The translations under genes were made by a program, and so were the position numbers. DNA of 44,185 bases from RGIG4608 sp045635885 (GTDB taxonomy: Bacteria; Bacillota; Clostridia; Oscillospirales; CAG-272), in NCBI GenBank assembly GCA_045635885.1, contig JAZTWO010000015.1, positions 1 to 44,185 of the forward strand, in the 5' to 3' direction. Positions 25,678 to 33,200 of the stretch are shown here, in pieces. Numbering within the stretch: the first letter of the stretch is position 1; each line of letters starts with the position of its first letter. The notes below the pieces were generated by a model that did not search any database, had not been told where the DNA came from, and worked only from the letters and a program-made list of their open reading frames with translations.

Positions 25678-26703
25678 ATGAGTATAATAAGTAAAAAATA
25701 CGGAGAGTTAAATAGAAAAGATATATATGCATATACACTGGATAATTGCAGAGGTTTAAGTGCAGAAATTATAAACTATGGAGCAATTCTTACCCGTCTT
25801 GTATATAACGGAATAGATGTCGTCCTCGGCTATGATAATTTTGATGAGTATATTGACAATGCGGATTATATGGGTGCAATAATTGGCAGAAATTCAAACG
25901 TAATTGAAAGTTCAGAATTTACGCTTAATGGTAAAACTTATAAGCTTTTTGCCAATGATAAAAAAAATAATCTTCACGGGGGCAAAGAAGGCTTTAATAA
26001 AAAAATCTGGAACACAGAATGTGTGGACGGTGATGAGCCATCACTGGTGCTTACCTATTTGAGTCCGGATGGAGAAGAAGGTTTTCCGGGTAATGCACAT
26101 ATTAAGGTTACATATACTCTAACTACTGATAATGCTCTGCACATTCATTATGAGGCTATGTGCGATAAGGATACAGTTATCAATATGACGAATCATTCAT
26201 ATTTCAATCTCAACGGTCATGATAGCGGCTCAGTTGAAGGTCAGAGCCTGTGGTTGGCAAGCCACTTTTATACGCCCAATACACAGGAAATTATACCGTG
26301 TGGTGAGATTCGCTTGGTTGAGGGAACTCCGTTTGATTTTACTGAAGAGTCAAAAATTGAGGAACGGCTTGCAATCAAGCATGAACAAATTGATATGTTT
26401 GGTGGCTATGACCACAACCTTATCCTTGATGGCAGTGGCTATCGCTTGGCTGGTATATTAAAGGGTGACAAGAGCGGAATCACGATGGAAATGTATACAG
26501 ATCAACCTGGAGTTCAGTTTTATCTTCCGGTTGAGTTTAATCCTGACAGAAAATATAAAGATGGAGCAAAATATGTTCATTACGGTGCTCTCTGTCTTGA
26601 AACTCAAGCGTTTCCAAATGGTTTGAAGTATTCACACTTTCCGAATGTGGTTCTAAAAAAAGGGGACAAGTACGATAAAATAACAACATATAAATTCAAA
26701 TAG
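25678..26703 (+). CDS. galM: Aldose 1-epimerase (mutarotase)
   Basis: 341 residues. It interconverts the alpha and beta anomers of free aldoses such as galactose. The catalytic pieces are present: NNLHGGKEGFNK, TNHSYFNLNGH with the acid His, GGYDHNLIL with a sugar-binding Asp, and GALCLETQAFPN with the base Glu. It fits with the upstream alpha-galactosidase remnant. It lies after a terminator, so it has its own transcript or relies on read-through. RBS GAGGAA. Confidence 0.92.
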   Translation: MSIISKKYGELNRKDIYAYTLDNCRGLSAEIINYGAILTRLVYNGIDVVLGYDNFDEYIDNADYMGAIIGRNSNVIESSEFTLNGKTYKLFANDKKNNLHGGKEGFNKKIWNTECVDGDEPSLVLTYLSPDGEEGFPGNAHIKVTYTLTTDNALHIHYEAMCDKDTVINMTNHSYFNLNGHDSGSVEGQSLWLASHFYTPNTQEIIPCGEIRLVEGTPFDFTEESKIEERLAIKHEQIDMFGGYDHNLILDGSGYRLAGILKGDKSGITMEMYTDQPGVQFYLPVEFNPDRKYKDGAKYVHYGALCLETQAFPNGLKYSHFPNVVLKKGDKYDKITTYKFK

Positions 26704-26770
26704 AGAGTTGACACGAACTGAAAATTAATAAATTGTACAAAAGTTCGTTATAATGAAAGGATGTAATAAA

Positions 26771-27112
26771 ATGAGTGCAAAAATGAATACCCCTTTTATG
26801 TTTTGGGATAAATGTGAATTTTGTGATTTAGGAAACGGAGTTAAAAGAAAAATACTGGCATACAGCGAATCTCTTATGCATGTTGAAGTCCATTTTGAAG
26901 AGGGTGCGGTAGGAGATATGCATTCACATCCTCACGCACAGACGACGTATGTGCTTTCTGGCGAATTTGAATTTACAATCGGAAATGAAACGAAGATTGT
27001 AAAAAGCGGTGATACTATGTATGATGAGCCAAATGTTTTGCACGGTTGCCGTTGTATAAAAGCGGGAGTGCTTTTGGATACTTTTTCACCCATGAGAAAA
27101 GATTTTCTATAA
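26771..27112 (+). CDS. Small cupin-domain protein
   Basis: 113 residues, a single cupin barrel. Motif 1 is GDMHSHPHAQTTYVLSGEFEF with three His and motif 2 is GDTMYDEPNVLHGCRC. Such single-domain cupins include KdgF-type enzymes that open unsaturated uronates, and sugar-binding proteins; KdgF-like activity is a fair guess here. An ATG at 26753 is in frame, but AAAGGA sits between the two, so the start at 26771 is favoured. Confidence 0.78.
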   Translation: MSAKMNTPFMFWDKCEFCDLGNGVKRKILAYSESLMHVEVHFEEGAVGDMHSHPHAQTTYVLSGEFEFTIGNETKIVKSGDTMYDEPNVLHGCRCIKAGVLLDTFSPMRKDFL

Positions 27113-27172
27113 TGAGTTTGATGAGCGATTGAAAAGTAAAAATATAATCTTTAATTGTAGAGAGGTTTTCAT

Positions 27173-27517
27173 ATGTACAAAAAAATACAACAACTTAAAA
27201 CTAAAACGAAGCTAAACACAGAAGGCAAGGAAAAAATGTTTATGACTGACCTTGCAGACTTTGATGAATCAGATCCGAGAATAAGAGCTTTCTCTTTGGT
27301 ACAGATAAAACCGGGCGAGGCGGTGGATTATCATATGCACATTGGAGAAAGTGAAACATACTTTATTCTTTCTGGACAGGGTAGCTATAATGATAACGGA
27401 AACAAAATTGAAGTAGCTCCGGGAATGGTAACATTAACCCCGTCGGGTCAGGGGCATTCAATTAGAAATACCGGTGATGAAATGCTTGTTTTTATCGCTC
27501 TTGTTGTTACGGAATAG
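27173..27517 (+). CDS. Second small cupin-domain protein
   Basis: 114 residues. Metal-binding motif DYHMHIGESETYFILSG and second motif LTPSGQGHSIRN give the usual His/Glu/His set. It is not closely similar to the preceding cupin. The substrate is unknown. RBS AGAGAGG. It lies last in the plus-strand run of the sugar segment. Confidence 0.78.
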   Translation: MYKKIQQLKTKTKLNTEGKEKMFMTDLADFDESDPRIRAFSLVQIKPGEAVDYHMHIGESETYFILSGQGSYNDNGNKIEVAPGMVTLTPSGQGHSIRNTGDEMLVFIALVVTE

Positions 27518-27638
27518 GAATTATATTGTAGGATAATTGCAATATAAAATGTTTGCAAAGGGATACATATGTTTTTCCTGTTTAGCTAAGGGACTCACAC
27601 TTTACAAAAAATTATAAATTCATAAATTGCCACTAAAG

Positions 27639-27698
27639 AAATCCTGCTAAATAAAGCCGAGATTATTTAAAATCGACTTTGTTTAGCAGGATTTTTTT
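27639..27698. terminator. Terminator in the spacer between cupin and AraC genes
   Basis: Long stem AAATCCTGCTAAA (27639-27651) pairs with TTTAGCAGGATTT (27682-27694), followed by TTTT. The spacer 27518-27847 otherwise holds no gene. Confidence 0.75.
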
Positions 27699-27847
27699 GT
27701 TAGTTGACTTTGCGTTATTCGTAGTGATTTCCAAGTGTTATAACAATGATAAATCTTAACAACCACTGTAAGCAATCTGTATTTTACATTGATATCAAAA
27801 AGTATTGGATTATATTTACTTTGACAACAGCGTTTTGATTTGATATA

Positions 27848-28267
27848 TTAATATCTCTGCTTTGTGATTTTGGGGATTTCTCCCGGATATTTTCCGTACT
27901 CGTTTTTTATTGCATGAGATAGTGAAGTGGCATCACTGTATCCGCATTCGCTTGCAATTGCATCAAGGGTATGTTCTTCGCTTCGTATCATGGAGACTGC
28001 ATAGGTTAATCTTAGGCTTTTTATATACTGATAAGGTGTTGTACCTGTGTGTTTTTTGAACTTACGAATAAAAACATTTTCTTCCAGATGTGAATTTTCA
28101 GCAAGTTCTGAAACAGAAATTTTTTCACGAAAATGACGGTGAATATATTCAATGCTCTTTGCTGTTCTGGAATTGAAATGAACCGGTAAAACATATTCGT
28201 TGTGTATTGTATCCAAAAATGCGGCAAATAACGATGTAACTGCATCTGAATATTTATTGCGTTCCAT
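27848..28267 (-). CDS. AraC-family regulator, DNA-binding half only (5'-truncated)
   Basis: The C-terminal double helix-turn-helix of AraC proteins is complete: ISVSELAENSHLEENVFIRKFKKHTGTTPYQYI and LDAIASECGYSDATSLSHAIKNEYGKYPGEI. The coding frame continues upstream without an ATG (GLFTLTQAYPILKV and before) to about 28337, exactly where the sugar segment ends, so the N-terminal ligand domain was cut off there. No RBS precedes the ATG at 28267. It was probably the regulator of the sugar genes before truncation. Confidence 0.8.
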   Translation of the reverse strand: MERNKYSDAVTSLFAAFLDTIHNEYVLPVHFNSRTAKSIEYIHRHFREKISVSELAENSHLEENVFIRKFKKHTGTTPYQYIKSLRLTYAVSMIRSEEHTLDAIASECGYSDATSLSHAIKNEYGKYPGEIPKITKQRY

Positions 28268-28337
28268 TACTTTAAGTATTGGATATGCTTGTGTAAGTGT
28301 AAATAATCCTTTTTGTATGGCTTTTGTGCACGGGTAT

Positions 28338-28475
28338 TCTTGTGATTATGCAGATGTTTCTGTTAGTAAAACAGGCTACAGAACTGAGTTTAGTGCGAAA
28401 TTTAATTATGTAGATTTTAACAATACCGATGACAGAGGAACAGCAGAACTCACTCTAAATATGCTGGATTTTTAA
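28338..28475 (+). pseudogene. 3' part of the Cap15-like gene, separated by an insertion
   Basis: Forty-five codons in an open frame ending in TAA encode a beta-rich tail (YRTEFSAKFNYVDFNNTDD, then AELTLNMLDF). Joined to codon 139 of the gene starting at 18170, they restore a continuous frame, TITYTY then SCDYADVSV, giving a 184-residue protein of plausible length. TAT is present at both junctions (18584-18586 and 28335-28337). Confidence 0.6.
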
Positions 28476-28539
28476 TTTTGCATGTGAGATATGTATTCAA
28501 CAGGACGGAAATTCACTCCTGTATTTGAATCAAAAACAC

Positions 28540-28797
28540 ATGTGGTCAAATTAAAAAAATACATATTTTCAGCCAAAGCAAAAACCTCAGAAACCGCTTG
28601 GTTACTGAGGTTTAAGGTGGTCGGGATAACAGGATTTGAACCTGCGGCCTCTTCGTCCCGAAGCGCTGCTATAACATAGTTTATAACATTTTTGACTCTT
28701 TTTAGCCCTTTTTGCTACATTCGAAATACTCTTTAGCCATCTTATCTCCACTGTTTCCGCCTGTTACATTTCTAACTGTGGGATAACATGTGGTCAA
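28540..28797 (-). other. Attachment-site copy 3: tRNA-Pro(CGG) 3' fragment with both arms
   Basis: Minus strand 28662-28618 differs from copy 2 at one of 45 positions and has the same terminator (28582-28613). ATGTGGTCAA occurs at 28540 and 28788, again 116 bp left and 132 bp right of the TCCCGAA core. The sequence between the core and the right arm has diverged from copies 1 and 2 but keeps the last part (CCGCCTGTTACATTTCTAA). It marks the junction to a third element on the right. Confidence 0.75.
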
Positions 28798-28992
28798 AAT
28801 AATTATCAACAGTACGACTAACTAAATAGAATTATAACACATAATGTGCGAAATTGCAATAGTACAAGGCAAACGAAATTGCCCGTTTTGAGAATGGCAG
28901 AATAAAATAAGCAGAATTACTCGACTAACAAAGATAAATGCAATACAAAGCGTTTTTTTGAGCCAATTACGGCAAATCGTAGCTTAACCATC

Positions 28993-29040
28993 ATATTAAA
29001 ATATGACACGCCTTAAACAAAGAAAAACGAAATCGAGTAA
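28993..29040. repeat. Dispersed motif, copy B
   Basis: AAATATGACACGCCTTAAAC then AAAGAAAAACGAAATCGAG, matching 13103-13152 almost exactly over its first 30 bases. It lies between attachment copy 3 and the cobalamin operon. The surrounding spacer (28798-29152) has no gene. Confidence 0.7.
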
Positions 29041-29152
29041 ACCGATTTTTTTATTATAAAATAGAATTGATTTTATATCCTACCAGAATTTAAATAAAAG
29101 TTTTTAACCATCAAAATATTTGTTTTGTTATAAAAATTGTTTGTTTTGTGCA

Positions 29153-29181
29153 TTGATTTTTTTGTAGATATGTGGTAAAAT
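29153..29181 (+). promoter_or_regulatory. Promoter of the cobalamin operon
   Basis: TTGATT (29153-29158) and TAAAAT (29176-29181) with a 17-bp spacer, about 25 nt before the riboswitch. Confidence 0.65.
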
Positions 29182-29209
29182 AATCAAGTAAAATTTAATA
29201 TATTCACAC

Positions 29210-29440
29210 AGAGTGTTGGTTATGTCGTAAAAGCCTATAAGCAAGGCATAATCAGTGGAAAGGGAATGGGGTGAGAATCCCCTGCGTAATTCTGTCGGTG
29301 TGTGTGTCGAAGTTTTTATGTTCGTCGGTGAAAGCCGGTCATTGGGAAACTGAGAAGGCAGAGCATAAAAATGCAAGGTTAATATAAACCTTATATGACA
29401 CGAGTCACAAGACCTGCTTTGATGTTATCTCGTAAGTGCT
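29210..29440 (+). ncRNA. Cobalamin riboswitch
   Basis: Conserved B12-element parts occur in order: GGAAAGGGAATGGGGTGAGAATCCCC-type core split near 29257-29282, GTCGGTGAAAGCCGGTCATTGGG near 29323-29346, AAACTGAGAAGGC, and the B12-box-like GAGTCACAAGACCTGC near 29402-29417. It should shut the operon off when cobalamin is plentiful. Confidence 0.92.
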
Positions 29441-29559
29441 CATTTGCATAGGGATAATGTTTTCAGTTGAGGCGCTGATATTTACTTTTTTAAAGCGAAT
29501 CTATCAGGGCTTTGCCTAATGTTCTCTTCTGAATTGTGATTCATCACAGAAAAACTCAG

Positions 29560-29600
29560 CTGTGGTAATTTTTTGAAAGAAAAATTGCCGCAGTTTTTTT
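29560..29600 (+). terminator. Riboswitch-controlled terminator
   Basis: A 14-bp stem beginning CTGTGGTAATTTT and closing AAAATTGCCGCAG is followed by seven T, 25 nt before the first gene. It probably forms when B12 is bound. Confidence 0.85.
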
Positions 29601-29624
29601 ATTGCCTGCGGCGAAAAACCGGAG

Positions 29625-30197
29625 GTGAAAAACATAGAAACTGATGTACAAATGCTTCAACGACAAGAAGCAGAATTTGCAAGATTACACAAAAGTGATA
29701 CAGACGAAGAACTTATCGCATATCTCGTAAAATGTTCAAAAGAGCTTGGCAGATGCCCTAAGAAAGACGAAGTTATTGGGCACACCTACTTAAAAGCAAG
29801 GCTTGGTCCCTGGCCCCGTATTTTGGAGCGTGCAGGACTTAAAGAAAAAAGTCAAAAGCGAATTGAAAAAGAACAGAAAATGAATTGGAAAGAAGGTTCA
29901 AAATCTGTTATCAATCACGGCTCTCTCAATCGTATTAATCAGTTGGCTGAAAAGAAACTGAAAAAAGAGTTCAAGAAGCCTGAACGCATCAAATTAGAAG
30001 CTGAGTTTGCCCAAAAGCATTCAGCAGATACCGATGCAGAATTATATGAACTTCTTAAAAGCCTTAAGAAAAAGCAAGGGAAAAGAATGTCCCCTATAAA
30101 TACGATTGGATACGAGTATTACATAAAGAGATTGGGACCGTGGAATGTTGTAATGAAGCAAATAAGTGATGAATTAAAAAAGCAGAATGAGGAGTGA
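29625..30197 (+). CDS. Protein with two homing-endonuclease-associated (HNH) repeats
   Basis: 190 residues with two copies of a short helical repeat ending in a Trp-containing motif: YLKARLGPWPRILERAGL near 48-65 and YYIKRLGPWNVVMKQI near 165-180. Each is preceded by a DxELxxxL helix. This is the pattern of the HNH-endonuclease-associated repeat, thought to bind DNA. No HNH nuclease motif is present. The start is uncertain: a GTG at 29625 overlaps GGAGG, while an ATG at 29652 is the first AUG. As the first gene under the cobalamin riboswitch it may be a DNA-binding regulator, which is unproven. Confidence 0.6.
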   Translation: MKNIETDVQMLQRQEAEFARLHKSDTDEELIAYLVKCSKELGRCPKKDEVIGHTYLKARLGPWPRILERAGLKEKSQKRIEKEQKMNWKEGSKSVINHGSLNRINQLAEKKLKKEFKKPERIKLEAEFAQKHSADTDAELYELLKSLKKKQGKRMSPINTIGYEYYIKRLGPWNVVMKQISDELKKQNEE

Positions 30198-30204
30198 AAT
30201 TAAA

Positions 30205-33200
30205 ATGAAACTAAAAAAAGCATTTAACAGTATAGCCTCCGTATTATTGGTGGTTACAATGCTTATGTCGCTTTTACCTGTTGGTGTTTTTGCGACAGAA
30301 GGTGAACAAAATTACGATTTACGAATCCTTACATTTGAAGATGCGGACTATAAAGGTGGCATCAACTTTGCAGGAGGAAATAATTGGTCAAGCTTAATCG
30401 ATGATTCGCAATATGGCGGAGACTTGCTCTACGGTGGTGGTATGGGCTACTCGACTGAGGAAGAAGCATATAAATGGCATGACGAAGGCAATACGGAGCT
30501 TTCAAGCAGATTGTGTCAGTCCTATGGTACGTTTGCTTATTGGAGCGGCGGTCATGCTATCTCAAATTACAATACCGCTGATATAGAAACATACGGAGAT
30601 TACCAGTCACAGATTACCGTTTACAAAGCTGATGTGGAAGGACTTGCAACAACAAGTGGCGGACATAACGGTTCTGATAACTTTGCTGTACACTATGGCT
30701 ATATAGATGGTTCAGCATATAATATGGCTGAAGAATTACCTGCACTTTCTTTTGCTGATGGCAAAGCTCGAGTGATCGACCATATGTATATAAACACAAC
30801 GACTTATGCTCTTAATTGTTGTGTGAATGGAAACGACCTTACTGCCAGCATTGGAGAAAATGACTATGTAAAAGTAGTGGCGACAGGCTATGATGGCGAA
30901 GCTGAAGTTGGAACTGTAGAGAAATATATGGTGAACGGTCCTGAAGAAATGATCCTTGATTGGACAAAATGGGATCTTTCGGCTCTTGGCGCTGTAACAA
31001 AAGTTGAATTCAACATGGTCGGAACCAGTGACAACGGCTACGGATTTTCACAAGCTGCATACTTTGCTTATGACGATGTTGCTGTTCGCTTTGAAAAAGA
31101 ACAAAATGAACTTCCGACTCTTGCAGATGGAATATCTGCTACAGCTGTAGCTGATGTAACAGCCGGCACAGCTTATACCGTAAAACTTGACGATATTTTT
31201 ACAGATGCAGATGGTGATATTCTTACATATAGGGTTAAAATCAATGATGAAAGTGCTATAAATGCTGATGCAAATTACAGTTTTACACCAGATATCGGTG
31301 GCGAATATGTCCTTGTATTTACGGCAAATGATGGCAAAGATTCATCGACAGATACCTACACTGTTACATTAAATGTTACAAACCCCGTAGTTACATATAA
31401 TACTACCGTTCTGATTCCTGAAGGAATTGTTCCTGAATTCTATATTACAAATGGATATAACGATGATAAGATAGATGTTTTAGGCGATGCGCTTGTAAGC
31501 GAAAGCGGAACTATTTCAGATGGTTTTGTTCCCTATACCGTAACAGTACCTGAAAACATTGGTACCATCAGTATTCGTGCAAAAAAGAATGATATAAATC
31601 TTGGCGGTATGTCAATCCCTGTTTCGGAAAGTTCGTCTGTAACATTCCGTGAGGTTCATATATTTATTCCTACCAAGGCAAATGACATTTATGTAACAAC
31701 AGAGCAAGCGAAGATTGAAGTTGCCGATTATGATGGTAACTTTGCAACCGTTGGAGCAAGCGGAACAGATGCAGACGGAATATCCTACTATACCTTCTTC
31801 CTTGCTGCAACAGGAAATGAAAAACTTTACACATTTTATGCAAAGCCACTTGGAGATTTGACTTCGGTTTATGCAAGTACACAAGCGAATAATAAAGCGA
31901 TTTTCACAGGAAATTCTGAGGTTTATGATACTCAGGTTGAACTCAGCTATAAGAATGCGTTTAAGTTAAATGTTCCTGCGGATGCTGAAGCGAAAGCGTT
32001 TCGCCAGAACAAAAATTATAATGTCTCGGAGCTTGCACCGCTTGAAATTCAGAACGAATCTAATGGATCAAAGACATACTATTTTAATGTTTCTTCGGGT
32101 AGCGACTCTTACTCCTACAGAGTCTCAAAGGAAGGAAAAATAACAAAGGCAGGATTTATCAGCGGGACAGAAAAGAAAGTAACCTGGAGTGATGAAGACT
32201 TATCACCCAATGCTAATATTGATTATGATAAAACTACACTTTTCGGATCGCGCGGTGATGATAGTTTACTTCTTAATGTAAACGAACAGAACAGACTTAT
32301 CCTTGCGAAAGATGAAACCTTTAAACTTCGTGTATACAGAGTTTGGCAGGTTATCAATAGTGATACTGCAAACATAATGATTGAGCCTGATTTTAACTAC
32401 AACATTTTATCCGGTTCAGATATTATCAGTATTACACCTGTAACAAACGGTAACGGCAACGCTAAAAACAATTGGCTTAATATTACCGCAACCGGCGAAG
32501 GTACTGCAATCCTTGAAATTGGCTACGATGCACTTGATATTATTTCGGGTAATTTAACTACAAATAATGGACTTTCTGAATTTACATTTGGAGCTTGCGA
32601 TGAAGCACGAAAAGGTCTTGTCATTGTTCAAACTGCCAATGCTGCAACTGATGTAGATTTTGGAATTAAGAGCGAGACAAAATGGGATGCGGAATTTGAT
32701 ACCTTATATTTCACAGGCGAATATACAACACTCGATTTCCTTCCTACTGTTACGGAAGGTGCTGTAAGCAAGGTTGAATTCAGTAATGACAACGGAAAAA
32801 TATGGACAAAGCTTGACAAAAAAGATGATAATTACACTGCAAGAATTATAAGCGGAAATAACATCTTAAAAGTAACAAAAGATGACGGTACTACTTCATA
32901 TCAGGTTGTTCGTGGCGATAAAATCACTTACACCGTTTCCAATGTTACAAATCCCGGCGAAAACTTAAGCGCAGGAGATGTTGCAAGAGTTACTTTTGAC
33001 GGAGTTCATTTCCCGATGGGTAAAATGTCAGGTATCTATAACCCTGGATATATCTACGGACACAAGCTTACCTATACTTTAGGGGAAGCACAGGTTCAGA
33101 CGGCAGGTTCATTTCAGTACAATTTCCCTGCGAATGCGTATTTGGATGTGACGATTCCGGAAGATGCAGAAATCGGAGATAGCTTTTCTCTTACAGACGG

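Noticed and set aside
26713..26754. Possible promoter with TATAAT and flanking arms ACGAACT / AGTTCGT before the first cupin gene
   Set aside because: The expected start of transcription would cut off the ribosome-binding site of the likely start at 26771, and the -35 box is poor. The inverted arms may still be an operator, but I would not assert it.
29128..29376. Minus-strand open frame of 82 codons
   Set aside because: It lies over the cobalamin riboswitch and has no ribosome-binding site or family resemblance.
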